Source: Roseomonas haemaphysalidis
GTDB lineage: Bacteria; Pseudomonadota; Alphaproteobacteria; Acetobacterales; Acetobacteraceae
Length of the DNA: 64,000 bases
Assembly: GCF_017355405.1 (NCBI RefSeq)
Contig: NZ_CP061177.1
Location: 3,713,458-3,777,457 of the forward strand
Direction: 5' to 3'
Shown: positions 36,353 to 48,542 of the stretch, piece by piece
Position numbering within the stretch: the first letter of the stretch is position 1
Layout: each line of letters begins with the position of its first letter
Translations under genes and position numbers: made by a program
The notes under the pieces: model-generated
Database searches by the model: none
The model's input: the letters and a program-made list of their open reading frames with translations, nothing else
Told to the model about the DNA's origin: nothing

Positions 36353-38182
36353 ATGCAACTCCGCAACGTCGCCATCATCGCCCACGTCGACCATGGCAAG
36401 ACCACGCTCGTCGATAACCTCCTGAAGCAGGCCGGCGCTTTCCGCGTCAACCAGCATGTGGCCGAGCGTGCCATGGACCGCAACGACCTGGAGCGTGAGC
36501 GCGGCATCACCATTCTCGCCAAGTCCACGGCGGTCGAGTGGAAGGGCGTCAAGATCAACATCGTCGACACCCCGGGCCACGCCGATTTCGGCGGCGAGGT
36601 GGAGCGCATCCTGTCCATGGTGGACGGCGCCATCGTGCTGTGCGACGCCGCCGAGGGCCCGCTGCCCCAGACCAAGTTCGTGCTGACCAAGGCGCTGGCC
36701 CGCGGCCTGAAGCCGATCGTGGTTATCAACAAGGTCGACCGCCAGGATGCCCGCGCCGACGAGGTGCTGAACGAGGTGTTCGACCTGTTCGCGGCGCTCG
36801 GCGCGTCCGACGACCAGCTCGACTTCCACACCATGTTCGCGTCCGGCCGCCAGGGCTGGGCCGACCTGACCATGGACGGGCCCCGCAAGGACCTGTCGCC
36901 GATGTTCGACCTGATCCTGAGCCACGTGCCGCAGCCGACGGTGGACGCCTCCGCGCCCTTCGCGATGAATGCCTCCATCCTGGAAGCCGACCCGTTCCTG
37001 GGCCGCATCCTGACCGGGCGCATCGAGCAGGGCATCGCCAAGACCAACATGCCCGTGCGCGTGCTGCGCCAGGACGGCTCGATCGTCGAGACGGGCCGCC
37101 TGACCAAGCTGATGACCTTCTCGGGCCTGGACCGCGTGCCGGTCGACGAGGTGCAGGCGGGCGACATCTGCGCCATCGCCGGCCTGTCGGACGCCACCAT
37201 CCCCGACACCATCGCCTCTCCCGAGGTGACCGAGCCGCTGCCGGCGATCCCCATCGATCCGCCGACGCTGTCCATGACCTTCCGCATCAACGACGGCCCG
37301 CTGGGCGGCCGCGAAGGCAAGAAGGTCACGTCGCGCCAGATCCGCGACCGGCTGTTCAAGGAAACCGAGGGCAACGTCGCCATCAAGGTGAAGGTGTCCG
37401 AGGAAGTGGACGCCTTCGAGGTGGCCGGCCGCGGCGAGCTGCAGCTCGGCGTGTTGATCGAGACCATGCGCCGCGAGGGCTTCGAGCTGACCATCGGCCG
37501 CCCGCGCGTGCTGACGCAGATCAACCCCGAGACGGGCGAGAAGGAAGAGCCCTTCGAGGAGGCGCTGATCGACGTGGACGAGGAATACTCGGGCTCCGTC
37601 GTCGAGAAGATGTCGCTCCGCAAGGGCATGATGCAGGACATGCGTCCGTCCGGCGGCGGCAAGGTGCGTCTGACCTTCCACATCCCGTCGCGCGGCCTGA
37701 TCGGCTACCACGGCGAGTTCATGACGGACACGCGCGGCACCGGCATGATGAACCGCCTGTTCCTGGGCTACCAGCCCTGGGCCGGGCCGATCTCCGGCCG
37801 CGTCAAGGGCAGCCTGATCTCCAACTCCGACGGCGAGGCGGTGCAGTACGCGCTGTTCGCGCTGCAGGAGCGCGGCCAGCTCTTCGTGGACCCGGGCCAC
37901 AAGGTCTACACCGGCCTGATCCTGGGTGAGCATTCGCGCGAGAACGACCTCGACGTGAACCCGATCAAGGAAAAGAAGCTGACCAACGTCCGCGCCGCCG
38001 GTAAGGACGAGGCCCTGTTGCTGATCCCGCCGCGCCGCATGAGCCTGGAGCAGGCGATCGCCTACATCGAGGACGACGAGCTGGTCGAGGTCACCCCCTC
38101 CGCCGTGCGTCTCCGCAAGCGCTACCTCGACCCCAACGAGCGCAAGAAGCACGCCCGCCGCGCGGACAGCGAGGCGGCGTAA
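36353..38182 (+). CDS. typA: Ribosome-binding translational GTPase TypA/BipA
   Basis: The 609-residue protein has full family length. The G domain opens [20 protein letters not shown], with [22 protein letters not shown] and NKVDR; EF-G-like domains III and V and the TypA-specific C-terminal domain follow ([38 protein letters not shown]). It assists 50S assembly and growth under stress and cold. ATG 36353 begins [11 protein letters not shown] as in homologues. The 190 bases upstream carry no gene. A strong terminator follows. Confidence 0.98.
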   Translation: MQLRNVAIIAHVDHGKTTLVDNLLKQAGAFRVNQHVAERAMDRNDLERERGITILAKSTAVEWKGVKINIVDTPGHADFGGEVERILSMVDGAIVLCDAAEGPLPQTKFVLTKALARGLKPIVVINKVDRQDARADEVLNEVFDLFAALGASDDQLDFHTMFASGRQGWADLTMDGPRKDLSPMFDLILSHVPQPTVDASAPFAMNASILEADPFLGRILTGRIEQGIAKTNMPVRVLRQDGSIVETGRLTKLMTFSGLDRVPVDEVQAGDICAIAGLSDATIPDTIASPEVTEPLPAIPIDPPTLSMTFRINDGPLGGREGKKVTSRQIRDRLFKETEGNVAIKVKVSEEVDAFEVAGRGELQLGVLIETMRREGFELTIGRPRVLTQINPETGEKEEPFEEALIDVDEEYSGSVVEKMSLRKGMMQDMRPSGGGKVRLTFHIPSRGLIGYHGEFMTDTRGTGMMNRLFLGYQPWAGPISGRVKGSLISNSDGEAVQYALFALQERGQLFVDPGHKVYTGLILGEHSRENDLDVNPIKEKKLTNVRAAGKDEALLLIPPRRMSLEQAIAYIEDDELVEVTPSAVRLRKRYLDPNERKKHARRADSEAA

Positions 38183-38191
38183 AGCCGGAAC

Positions 38192-38224
38192 AGGGCGGCC
38201 CGGGACACCGGGCCGCCCTTTTTC
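38192..38224 (+). terminator. Rho-independent terminator of typA
   Basis: A perfect 12-bp stem AGGGCGGCCCGG/CCGGGCCGCCCT with loop GACA runs into TTTTTC. It starts 10 bases after the typA stop. Confidence 0.92.
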
Positions 38225-38296
38225 ATGCGTGGAACCCTTTCGGCCCGGCCAGGGTTGGTTGCCGGTGGCGAATCCGCGCCACGGGGAACTTCGGCC

Positions 38297-38446
38297 ATGG
38301 CCAAGGACGAGAAGACCAGCCCCAAGGCGGCGGCCGGCTCCGTCCTGTCCCAGGCCCCGGACCACAAGAACAAGGAGCGGCGCAACTCCGGAAGGACGGG
38401 CGGCATTGCCCCGGCATCCCGTTCAGCCGAAGGCCCTGCCCCATGA
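38297..38446 (+). CDS. 49-residue basic protein
   Basis: ATG 38297 opens MAKDEKTSPKAAAGSVLSQAPDHKNKERRN. The beginning resembles a group of small alphaproteobacterial proteins that start MAK-EKTS and end in ALTQAPD-K; here the central part is shorter. It overlaps the following lipoprotein gene (ATGA), which supports translation. Function is unknown. Confidence 0.55.
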   Translation: MAKDEKTSPKAAAGSVLSQAPDHKNKERRNSGRTGGIAPASRSAEGPAP

Positions 38447-38685
38447 TGATCCGCGTCGCAGCCACGCTGCTCCTGCTCACCGGTTGCAGCGTGCCGCTGG
38501 AAGGCGGCCGGGCGGGCCGCATCGAGCCCGATATCGCGTCCGAGCGCGCGCCGGAAACCCGCTCCCTTCCCGTCGCCGGCCGGCCGCTTCAACCGGGCGA
38601 CAGCACCGCCCCCGGCGGCACCGGCGGGCTGAGCGACAGCACCATTCCCGGCAGCAGCGCCGGGACCTCCGGCACGGGGCTCTGA
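38443..38685 (+). CDS. Small lipoprotein
   Basis: The 80-residue product has the signal MMIRVAATLLLLTGC with the lipobox LTGC (Cys15), followed by a Gly/Ser/Thr/Pro-rich tail with no predicted fold. The start overlaps the preceding stop by 4 bases. It is probably anchored in the outer membrane because no Asp follows the Cys (Ser is at +2). Function is unknown. Confidence 0.7.
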   Translation: MMIRVAATLLLLTGCSVPLEGGRAGRIEPDIASERAPETRSLPVAGRPLQPGDSTAPGGTGGLSDSTIPGSSAGTSGTGL

Positions 38686-38705
38686 AAGCGGGGCGCCTGT
38701 GCTTC

Positions 38706-38920
38706 TTGAGAGGGGCGCTGCCCCTCTCAAACTCTCCCCGCCAGGGGATTGAATCCCCTGGACCCCCATGTGTTGTGGTGGGACGCGAGGCGGCAGCCGC
38801 GTGCTAAATAATTATATTATAAGAAATATCGAGGCATTCACCGGGGACAGCGCTATCTCCGGGGGGTGCAGGGGATTCAATCCCCTGCCAGGGGAGTTTG
38901 AGGGGGCAGCGCCCCCTCAA
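38706..38920. repeat. Paired inverted hairpin repeat, convergent border
   Basis: Left half: an 11-bp stem TTGAGAGGGGC (loop GCT, 38706-38730) and a 9-bp stem CCAGGGGAT (loop TGA, 38741-38761) followed by ACCCCC. Right half, inverted: a 9-bp stem GCAGGGGAT (loop TCA, 38868-38888) and a 10-bp stem TTGAGGGGGC (loop AGC, 38898-38920). The centre contains a very AT-rich island (about 38811-38840). It is the clearest example of the double-hairpin form. Confidence 0.85.
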
Positions 38921-38939
38921 GAGCCACAGGAGCCCCCCG

Positions 38940-39485
38940 CTACTTCCGCCGCCGCAGCAACAGATGCACCGCGCCCTGGTTGGCGGCATGCGGATAAGCC
39001 GCGCCCAGCACCAGGTGGCGCAGTTCCGGCGCGTTGAGCCAATGCGGGAATTCGCGCCGCAGCACGCCGCCTTCGGGCATCGGCCCCTTGCCCGTCACCA
39101 CCGCCACGCAGCGCAGCCCGTCCGCCTGGGCCGCGTGCAAAAAGGCGCGCACGGCGTGCCAGGCGTCCTGCGCCCGGCGTCCGTGCAGGTCCAGCGTCCG
39201 CTCTGGCCGGGTGCGGCCGCGGTTCAGGTCGCGCCAGCGGGACCGGTCCATGCCCGGCGGCGCGGTGCCCACCTGCACGGCGGGAATGCGCGCGCGGATG
39301 GCGGCGGGCGTCGGCGGTGGCGGCGCGGGGGGCGGCTTGGCCACGGCGGCGGGCGCCTGGACGGGGGGGGGCGGCACCACCGGCGCGGGCGCCAGGCCAT
39401 GGCCCGGCATGGGCCGCACGGCCGACACAAAGGCCCGCCACAGGGCGCGGTCCTCCTCGGACAGGGTGCGGGGGCGGCGGGGCAT
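38940..39485 (-). CDS. Smr domain protein
   Basis: The 181-residue protein has an N-terminal helix (LSEEDRALWRAFVSAVRPM), a long Pro/Ala linker and an Smr domain from about residue 95. The Smr signature is in ERTLDLHGRRAQDAWHAVRAFL followed by VVTGKG, then an HLVLGAAYPHAANQGAVHLLLRR end. Smr domains are nucleases or RNA/DNA-binding modules; this is the stand-alone YdaL-like form common in Alphaproteobacteria. I start at 39485 (MPRRPRTLS). Confidence 0.88.
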   Translation of the reverse strand: MPRRPRTLSEEDRALWRAFVSAVRPMPGHGLAPAPVVPPPPVQAPAAVAKPPPAPPPPTPAAIRARIPAVQVGTAPPGMDRSRWRDLNRGRTRPERTLDLHGRRAQDAWHAVRAFLHAAQADGLRCVAVVTGKGPMPEGGVLRREFPHWLNAPELRHLVLGAAYPHAANQGAVHLLLRRRK

Positions 39486-39572
39486 GGGTGTGCTCTTACA
39501 GGGGGTGGGCGTTCCGATAAACGCCCGGCGCGGCAAAAGGCCGGACGGAAAGAATCGTCCCCGGCCCGGCCC

Positions 39573-40256
39573 TTACCCGGCGTCCTGCGCCTGTTCCATC
39601 GCCCGCCCCGCCCGGTGGCGCCGCAGCATCCACAGGCCCAGCAGGGCGGACACGCCGAACAGCACCACCGCCAGCACGATCTGCCATTGCCGGTCCACCG
39701 CCACGCCGCTGCCGGCCAGGGCGAAGATCACCGTCTGCGGCAGGTAGCCGACGGCCGAGGCCGCCAGGAATGCCAGCAGGGGAATGCCCGACAGCCCCGC
39801 CAGCAGGTTCAGCGCCAGGTTGTTGCCGATCGGCAGCAGCCGCAGCGCCAGGGTGGTGTTGAAGGGGCTGGCCACCAGCACGTCGCGCAGCGCCCGCAGG
39901 TGGCGGCCGAAGCGCCCGGCGAGCCGCCGTTCCGCCCAGCCGCGCCCCAGCAGCGCCGCCCAGCCCACCGCCATGGCGCAGCCCACCACCTGGGCCAGCA
40001 GGCTGAGCCCGCCGCCGATCCAGGCACCGAAGGCATAGGCGCCGAGAAAGGCCACCGCCTGGCGCGGCACCCCGGCGGCGCAGGCCAGCGTGGCGATCAC
40101 CAGAAAGGCCGTCTCGCCCCACAGCGTTTGTTCCAGCCCGAAGCGGGCCACCAGCACGTCGGGCGTGGCGCCCAGCTCGCGCAGCAACCAGCCGCCGAGC
40201 GCCAGGCCGGCCGCCAGCAGCGCCATCTTGCCGATGGGGCGGAGCCGGCTGCTCAC
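39573..40256 (-). CDS. TVP38/TMEM64 (VTT-domain) membrane protein
   Basis: The 227-residue protein has about six hydrophobic segments. The VTT core includes GVPRQAVAFLGAYAFG, the conserved Arg/Pro region RLLPIGNNLALNLLAGLSGIPLLAFL and GYLPQTVIFALAGSG. The GTG start at 40256 overlaps the glycosyltransferase stop (GTGA). VTT/DedA-type proteins move lipids or lipid-linked intermediates across membranes, so a role with the coupled glycosyltransferase is likely (inference). Confidence 0.86.
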   Translation of the reverse strand: MSSRLRPIGKMALLAAGLALGGWLLRELGATPDVLVARFGLEQTLWGETAFLVIATLACAAGVPRQAVAFLGAYAFGAWIGGGLSLLAQVVGCAMAVGWAALLGRGWAERRLAGRFGRHLRALRDVLVASPFNTTLALRLLPIGNNLALNLLAGLSGIPLLAFLAASAVGYLPQTVIFALAGSGVAVDRQWQIVLAVVLFGVSALLGLWMLRRHRAGRAMEQAQDAG

Positions 40257-41005
40257 GGCAGAATCTGCGGGCGTTTCCAGCGGCGCTGCAGCCACATCAC
40301 CCCCAACAGGTCCGTGATGCCCACCAGCGCGCGGTCCAGCGTGCCGTAGTTGGACACGCCGCGCGTGCGCGGCCGGTGGTTGACCGGCCGGCTGACCACG
40401 CGGCCGCCGACGCGCAGCACCAGCGCCGGCAGGTAGCGGTGCATGTGGTCGAAGGGCGGCAGCTCCAGGAACAGCGCGCGGGGAAACAGCTTCAGGCCGC
40501 AGCCGGTATCGGGCGTGGCGTCGCCCAGCAGCCGGGCGCGCAGACCGTTGGCGAAGCGCGACGACAGCCGCTTCACGGAGGTGTCCTTGCGATGCACGCG
40601 CCAGCCGGCCACCAGCATGCGCGCGGCGTCCGGCGCCTCCTGCGCGAAGGCCCACAGCGCGGGGATGTCGGCCGGATCGTTCTGCCCGTCGCCGTCCAGC
40701 GTGGCGATCCAGGCGGCGCGCGCCGCGCGCACGCCGGTGACGATGGCGGCCGACTGCCCGCAGGAGGCGGCGTGGCGCAGCACCCGCAGCACGGGCGTTG
40801 CGGCGGCGGTCTGCAGCAGCGCGGCGTGGGTGGCGTCGGTGGAGCCGTCGTCCACGTAGATGATCTCGTGCGGGATGCCGCGCAGGGCGGCGGAAATCTC
40901 GGCCACCAGCGGGCCGATATTCTCCGCCTCGTTGCGCACGGGCACCACCACCGCCAGCAGGGGCGGCGCGTCTGGGGCCGGGGGGGGGTGCGGTGCGTCG
41001 GACAT
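40253..41005 (-). CDS. Family 2 glycosyltransferase, polyprenyl-phosphate sugar synthase type
   Basis: The 250-residue GT-A enzyme has VVVPVRNEAENI at the N-terminus, the nucleotide site IYVDDGSTDATH, the metal/acceptor motif ATLDGDGQNDPADIP and a C-terminal RHRPRTRGVSNYG-like segment (here NHRPRTRG-VSNYG). It has no transmembrane helices, as in DPM1-type dolichol/polyprenyl-phosphate transferases. It probably transfers a hexose from a nucleotide sugar to undecaprenyl phosphate on the cytosolic face. It is coupled to the VTT protein. Confidence 0.88.
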   Translation of the reverse strand: MSDAPHPPPAPDAPPLLAVVVPVRNEAENIGPLVAEISAALRGIPHEIIYVDDGSTDATHAALLQTAAATPVLRVLRHAASCGQSAAIVTGVRAARAAWIATLDGDGQNDPADIPALWAFAQEAPDAARMLVAGWRVHRKDTSVKRLSSRFANGLRARLLGDATPDTGCGLKLFPRALFLELPPFDHMHRYLPALVLRVGGRVVSRPVNHRPRTRGVSNYGTLDRALVGITDLLGVMWLQRRWKRPQILP

Positions 41006-41145
41006 CGGGGGCGCGGCGTAGCAGCCGCCGCCGGGGGGGACAAGCGCCGTGCGGGCGCCCTGCCCGCCTGAGACAAAACGTCCTGGGGCCGGGGGCGGCA
41101 TCGGCGCGCGCATCGCGGCGCGGCGTGCTATGCTCCGCCACTGCC

Positions 41146-42227
41146 ATGCCCTTCGATCCCCACGCCCCCGACGCCCTTCCCGAATCCCGCGCCCGGCGGG
41201 ACCGCCACGCGGTCGCCCGCTGGCTGCTGCTGGTGGCCGGCATGGTCTGGATCATGGTGGCGCTGGGCGGTGCCACGCGGCTGACCGGCTCGGGGCTGTC
41301 CATCATGGAATGGGCGCCGCTGTCGGGCACGCTGCCGCCGCTGAGCCATGGCGAATGGCAGCGCCTGTACGACCTGTACCGCACCATCCCGCAATACGCG
41401 CTGGTCAACCAGGGCTTCGGGCTGGAAGGCTTCCAGCAGATCTTCTGGCTGGAATGGACGCACCGGCTGTGGGGCCGGCTGATCGGGCTGGCCTTTCTGC
41501 TGCCGCTGGTCTGGTTCTGGGTGCGCGGCCGCGTGCCCGCCGGGCTGAAGCCGCGCCTGGTGCTGCTGTTCCTGCTGGGCGGCGCGCAGGGCGCGGTCGG
41601 CTGGTTCATGGTGTATTCGGGCTTCGAGGCCGACCGCACCGCCGTGTCGCCTTATCGCCTGGTGGTGCATCTGGGGCTGGCGCTGCTGCTGTTCGGCATG
41701 CTGATCTGGACCGCCATGTCCCTGCTGCACCCCGAGCGAGACGCGCCGCCCGAAGCCCGCCCGCTGCGCCGGCTGGCCCACCCGGTGGCCGGGCTGGTGG
41801 TGCTGGCCATGCTGGCGGGCGGCTTCGTGGCCGGGCTCAAGGCCGGGCTCGACTACAACACCTATCCGTTGATGGACGGCCGGCTGGTGCCCGCCGGCTA
41901 CGGCCTGCTGCAGCCCTTCTGGCGCAACCTGACGGAAAACGTCGCGGCCGTGCAGTTCAACCACCGCCTGCTGGCCACGCTGGCCGGGCTGGGCGCGCTG
42001 GCGCTGGCGGCCTGGGGCGCCAGGGTGCTGCCCGCCGGGCGCGCCCGCACGGCGCTGCTGGCGCTGGGCGGGGTGGTGGCGCTGCAATACGGGCTGGGCG
42101 TCGCCACGCTGCTGCTGGTGGTGCCGGCCTGGCTCGGCACCCTGCACCAGTCGGTGGCGGTGGGCGTGCTGGCGGCGGCGCTGGCCAGCCTGCACGCGCT
42201 GCGCCGCCCGAAACCCGTTGCCGCCGC

Positions 42228-42231
<4 letters not shown>
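41146..42231 (+). CDS. ctaA: Haem A synthase (COX15/CtaA type 2)
   Basis: The 361-residue protein has eight predicted helices. Haem-ligand His residues lie in EWTHRLWGR, VVHLGLALLLFG, FNHRLLATLAG and TLHQSVAVGV, with the conserved GGATRLTGSGLSIMEWAPLSG after helix 1. It oxidises the C8 methyl of haem O to a formyl group for aa3-type oxidases. I start at ATG 41146 (MPFDPHAPD). It overlaps the downstream PAS kinase by 4 bases. Confidence 0.95.
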
Positions 42232-44602
<2,371 letters not shown>

Positions 44603-44606
<4 letters not shown>

Positions 44607-46030
44607 CCGCACTCGACATCACCGACCGGCTGTTCTTCCGCGACCTGGCGCCGGAGGATGCCACCCGCGTCCTGGCCGGGGCCCTGGCCGGCGCCGAGGA
44701 CGGCGAGCTGTTCCTGGAATACCGCGAAAGCGAGGCGACCACGCTGGACGACGGCCGCATCCGCACCGCTTCCTTCGACACCACGCGCGGCTTCGGCCTG
44801 CGCGCCGTGGCGGGCGAGGCCGCCGGCTACGCCCATGGCGGCGAGATCTCGCTGTCCGCCCTGCAACGCGCCGCCGACACGGTGCGCGCCGTGTCGTCCG
44901 GCCATTCCGGCGCGCTCGCCGTGGCGCCACGCGCCACCAATGCCCGCCTTTACGTGCCCGAAAACCCGCTGCCCGCCATGGAATTCGGCGACAAGACCGC
45001 GCTGCTCGCCGCCATCGACGCCTATGCCCGCGGGCGCGACCCGCGCGTCACGCAGGTGATGGCCAGCCTGACCGGCGAATGGCAGGCCGTGCAGATCCTG
45101 CGCGCCGACGGCACGCGCGTGGCCGACCTGCGGCCCCTGGTGCGGCTCAGCGTGCAGGTGGTGGTGGAGCATGCCGGGCGACGTGAATCCGGCGGCCACG
45201 GCCTGGGCGGCCGCTTTGGCTACGACCGCATCCTGGGCGAGCAGAGCTGGAAGAACGCCGTGGACCTCGCGCTGCGCCAGGCGCTGATCAACCTCGACGC
45301 CGTGCCCGCGCCGGCCGGCGAGATGGAGGTGGTGCTCGGCCCCGGCTGGCCCGGCATCCTCTTGCACGAGGCGATCGGCCACGGGCTGGAAGGCGACTTC
45401 AACCGCAAGAAGACCTCAGCCTTTTCCGGCCTGATGGGCCAGCGCATCGCCGCCCCCGGCGTGACGGTGGTGGATGACGGCACCATCGCCGACCGCCGCG
45501 GCAGCCTGACCATCGACGACGAGGGCACCCCCTCCGGCCGCACCGTGATGATCGAGGACGGCATCCTGACGGGCTTCATCCAAGACCGGCAGAACGCCCG
45601 CCTGATGGGCGTGGCCCCCACCGGCAACGGGCGCCGGGAAAGCCACGCCCACGCGCCCATGCCGCGCATGACCAACACCGTGATGATGGCCGGCCCCCAC
45701 GCGCCGGAGGAGATCCTGCGCTCCGTCAAGCGCGGCCTCTACGCGGTCAACTTCGGCGGCGGCCAGGTGGACATCGTGTCCGGCAAGTTCGTCTTCGCCG
45801 CCTCCGAGGCCTACCTGATCGAGGACGGCCGCATCGGCCCCGCCGTCAAGGGCGCCACCCTGATCGGCTCCGGCGCCGATGCGCTGACCAAGGTCTCCAT
45901 GATCGGCAACGACGTGGGCATGGACCCCGGCATCGGCACCTGCGGCAAGCAGGGCCAGGGCGTGCCCGTGGGCGTCGGCCAGCCCACGCTGAAGATGACC
46001 GGGCTCACCATCGGCGGTACCGCCGTGTGA
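44603..46030 (+). CDS. tldD: Metalloprotease TldD
   Basis: The 475-residue protein has the zinc motif HEAIGH within GILLHEAIGHGLEGDFNRKKTSAFSG, with the FSGLMGQRIA and GVAPTGNGRRESHAHAPMPRMTNT segments of the PmbA/TldD family and a C-terminal GTCGKQGQGVPVGVGQPTL. With TldE/PmbA it processes peptide antibiotics and CcdA-type antitoxins; the tldE partner is not in the window. It overlaps the kinase gene (ATGA) and the acetyltransferase gene (TGATG). Confidence 0.96.
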
Positions 46031-46473
46031 TGCTGCGCGCCGCCCGGCCGGAGGAAGCGGACGCCCTGCGCGCCCTGGTCGAGCGCGCCTACGCCGGCTA
46101 CGTTCCCCTCATCGGCCGCCGCCCGGCACCGATGGACGACAACTACCCCGCCCGCATCGTCGCCGGGCAGGCGACGGTGCTGGAACGCGATGGCGCCATC
46201 GCAGCCCTGCTGGTGCTGGTCGACGAGCCCGACCACCTCTACCTCGACAACATCGCCGTGGACCCGGACGCCCACCACCAGGGCACCGGGCGCTTCCTGC
46301 TGGAGCACGTCGTCGCCGAGGCCCGCCGCCGGGGCCTGCCCGAGGTGCGGCTGGTGACGAACGAGAAGATGCTGCGCAACATCGGCATCTACACGCGCTT
46401 CGGCTTTGAGGAATACGCGCGGCAGGAGATGGGCGGGTATCATCGCGTGCTGATGCGCAAGCGCCTCGATTGA
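46030..46473 (+). CDS. GNAT family N-acetyltransferase
   Basis: The 147-residue single-domain protein has motif A LYLDNIAVDPDAHHQGTGRFLLEHV, where the acetyl-CoA loop is Q-G-T-G-R, and a C-terminal NIGIYTRFGFEEYARQEMGGYHRVLM. The acceptor is unknown. The ATG at 46030 lies in the tldD stop (TGATG); a GTG directly before it is an alternative. Confidence 0.87.
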   Translation: MLRAARPEEADALRALVERAYAGYVPLIGRRPAPMDDNYPARIVAGQATVLERDGAIAALLVLVDEPDHLYLDNIAVDPDAHHQGTGRFLLEHVVAEARRRGLPEVRLVTNEKMLRNIGIYTRFGFEEYARQEMGGYHRVLMRKRLD

Positions 46474-46486
46474 GAGGGTGCGCCGC

Positions 46487-46735
46487 CAGGGGCGCCGCCC
46501 CTGGACCCCGCCGGGGAGGCTGAGCCTCCCCGGACCCCTGCGTCAGGAAGCATGCCGGGCGGTGTGGCGCGGTCGCGAACGTGGCAGGCGTAAATAGATT
46601 TTTTTGCGAAAGCCAAACGGTCGGTATTCGCAGTCGCGGAGGGCAACCGGCCCTCGGGGCGAGACGCAAAACGGATGTCGGGGCCTGGGGTGGTTCAACC
46701 ACCCCAGCGGGGGTCCAGGGGGCGGCGCCTCCTGG
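46487..46735. repeat. Paired inverted hairpin repeat, convergent border
   Basis: Left half: an 8-bp stem CCAGGGGC (loop GCC, 46487-46505) and a 10-bp stem CCGGGGAGGC (loop TGA, 46511-46533) followed by ACCCC. Right half, inverted: a 9-bp stem CTGGGGTGG with loop TTCAA (46685-46707), then GGGGGTCC and a further C/G-rich stem to about 46735. The centre includes a T-run in AT-richer DNA (about 46589-46610). Confidence 0.78.
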
Positions 46736-46744
46736 CCGGTCCCC

Positions 46745-47671
46745 TCAGTTCTGCGGCCCCAGCGCCTCGATCAGCGGCCGCAGCTGCTCCACCTCGGCAT
46801 CCGAGAGGTCGTTGATCGGCGAGCGCACCGGCCCCGCCCCGTGCCCGACGATGGCGGCGCCCGCCTTGACGATGCTGACCGCATAGCCCGGCTGCTTGTT
46901 GCGGATGGCCAGGTAGGGAAAGAAGAAGTCGCGCAGCAGGCGCTGCACCGTGGCGTCGTCGCGCGTCGTCACGGCCTTGTAGAAGTCCAGCGCCGTGCGC
47001 GGGATGAAGTTGAACACCGCCGAGGAATAGGTCGGCACGCCCATGGCGAGGTAGGCGGCGGCGTAGACCTCGGCGGTGGGCAGGCCGCCGAGGTAGGTCA
47101 GGCGGTCGCCCAGCGCGGTGAAGACGGAGACCATGTTCTCGATCTCGCCCACGCCGTCCTTGAAGCCGATCAGGTTGGGGCATTCGTCGGCCACCGCCAG
47201 CAGCGTCTCGGCCGAGACGCGGCAGTTGGCACGGTTGTAGACGATGACACCAAGCTTGGTGGACTTGCAAACGGCGGCGATGTGCGCGCGCAGCCCGGCC
47301 TGCGAGGTTTCGGTCAGATAAGGCGGCATCAAGAGGATGCCCGCGGCGCCCAGGCGCTCGGCTTCCTGCGCGTATTCGATGGCGGTGCGGGTGCCGTAGC
47401 CGGCGCCGGCGACGATCGGCACCTGCCCGCCCGAGCCTTCGATGGCGGTGCGCACCACGTCGGAATACTCGCGCGGGGTGAGCGAAAAGAACTCGCCCGT
47501 GCCACCGGCGGCGAACAGCGTGGCGGTGCCGTAGGGGGCGAGCCATTCCAGGCGGGCGCGGTAGCCGCGGGCGTCGAAGTCGCCGTTCGCGTCGAAGTCG
47601 GTGACGGGAAAGGACAGCAGCCCGGTGGGCAGGGCGGCCTTCAGGTCGGCGGGGCTGAAGAGGGTCGGCAT
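46745..47671 (-). CDS. kdgD: 5-dehydro-4-deoxyglucarate dehydratase
   Basis: The 308-residue DHDPS-superfamily TIM barrel has the Schiff-base Lys in [13 protein letters not shown], Tyr in [12 protein letters not shown] and the family-specific N-terminus [17 protein letters not shown] with [18 protein letters not shown]. The enzyme dehydrates and decarboxylates 5-dehydro-4-deoxy-D-glucarate to 2,5-dioxopentanoate in glucarate/galactarate breakdown. The upstream dehydratase and downstream semialdehyde dehydrogenase are not in the window. It follows the FadR-type regulator on the same strand with an operator candidate in front. Confidence 0.92.
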   Translation of the reverse strand: MPTLFSPADLKAALPTGLLSFPVTDFDANGDFDARGYRARLEWLAPYGTATLFAAGGTGEFFSLTPREYSDVVRTAIEGSGGQVPIVAGAGYGTRTAIEYAQEAERLGAAGILLMPPYLTETSQAGLRAHIAAVCKSTKLGVIVYNRANCRVSAETLLAVADECPNLIGFKDGVGEIENMVSVFTALGDRLTYLGGLPTAEVYAAAYLAMGVPTYSSAVFNFIPRTALDFYKAVTTRDDATVQRLLRDFFFPYLAIRNKQPGYAVSIVKAGAAIVGHGAGPVRSPINDLSDAEVEQLRPLIEALGPQN

Positions 47672-47698
47672 GAGAAACGTTCCTGGCTGGCTGACTTG

Positions 47699-48499
47699 TC
47701 AGTTGTCATACAAGTCACCTTCACCCCCGGCAAGCCCCTGCCCGCCCAGCCGGTCCAGCGCGGCGCGCAGCCTTTCGCGGCTGTTGCTGAGGTGCAGGCG
47801 CATGGCGGCGCGCGCCGCCTCCGCATCGGCGCGGCGGATGGCTTCCAGGATGTTGGCATGTTCCACCTGCAAGGTTTGCAGGTAAGCCAGCCGCGCCACC
47901 TCGTCATCCTTGAACAGGTCGATGCGCGCGCGGGGCAGCAGGCGCGGCGACAGCCCGCCCAGCATGGCACCGAAATAGCCGTTGCCCGACAGTTCCGAAA
48001 CACAGAGATGAAAGGCCTGGTCATGCACGGTGGACCGCGCCGGGTCCGCCACGCTGTCGCCGAAGGCGTCCGCGATGCGCTGCAGCTCCGCCAGCCCCGC
48101 CGCGTCGCGGCGGCGCGCGGCGAGCGACGCCGCCTCGGACTCCAGCGCGATGCGGATCTCCATCAGCTTCAGCACGTCCTCCGCATCGCCCGCTTCGGAA
48201 GGATGCAGGTGATAGGTCGGGGCTTGCGCGGCGGGGTCCAGCACAAAGGCACCGCGCCCCTGCTGCGTCGCCAGCCGGCCGGCGGCGCGGAGCGAGGACA
48301 TCGCCTCGCGCACCACGGTGCGGCTGACGCCGTAGCGCTGCATCAGCGCGCGCTCGGTGGGCAGCTGGTCGCCCGGGCGCAGCTCGCCCTGCGCCATGCG
48401 GGCGGCGAGGTCGCGCACCACCTGCTCGGCCAGGCTGACGCGGCGCGGCTCGCGCAATCGGGGAAGCACCAGGGGTTGCGGATCGCTCATGCGCGGCAC
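47699..48499 (-). CDS. FadR-subfamily GntR transcriptional regulator
   Basis: The protein is 266 residues (ATG 48499; 48490 also possible). The N-terminal winged helix reads GELRPGDQLPTERALMQRYGVSRTVVREAMSSLRAAG, followed by the wing GRGAFVL. The C-terminal all-helical FCD domain has ELRIALESEAASLAARR-like and VHDQAFH / VEHANILEAIRR motifs with metal-ligand His. It probably represses kdgD and the divergent transporter and is released by a sugar-acid effector (inference from location and operator matches). Confidence 0.9.
   Translation of the reverse strand: MPRMSDPQPLVLPRLREPRRVSLAEQVVRDLAARMAQGELRPGDQLPTERALMQRYGVSRTVVREAMSSLRAAGRLATQQGRGAFVLDPAAQAPTYHLHPSEAGDAEDVLKLMEIRIALESEAASLAARRRDAAGLAELQRIADAFGDSVADPARSTVHDQAFHLCVSELSGNGYFGAMLGGLSPRLLPRARIDLFKDDEVARLAYLQTLQVEHANILEAIRRADAEAARAAMRLHLSNSRERLRAALDRLGGQGLAGGEGDLYDN
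47703..47713. promoter_or_regulatory. FadR-family operator candidate before kdgD
   Basis: TTGTCATACAA fits the FadR-subfamily consensus TNGTNNNACNA at every fixed position and is palindromic (TTGT/ACAA). A wider ACTTGT...ACAAGT inverted repeat surrounds it (47694-47715). It lies inside the last codons of the regulator gene, 31 bases before the kdgD ATG. Confidence 0.6.
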
Positions 48500-48542
48500 C
48501 CTTGCACAACCGGCAGCGCTTCGCTATCACCATCAGCAAAAT

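Noticed and set aside
36149..38365. Minus-strand open frame of 738 codons over typA
   Set aside because: It is antisense to a full-length typA and has no recognisable domain.
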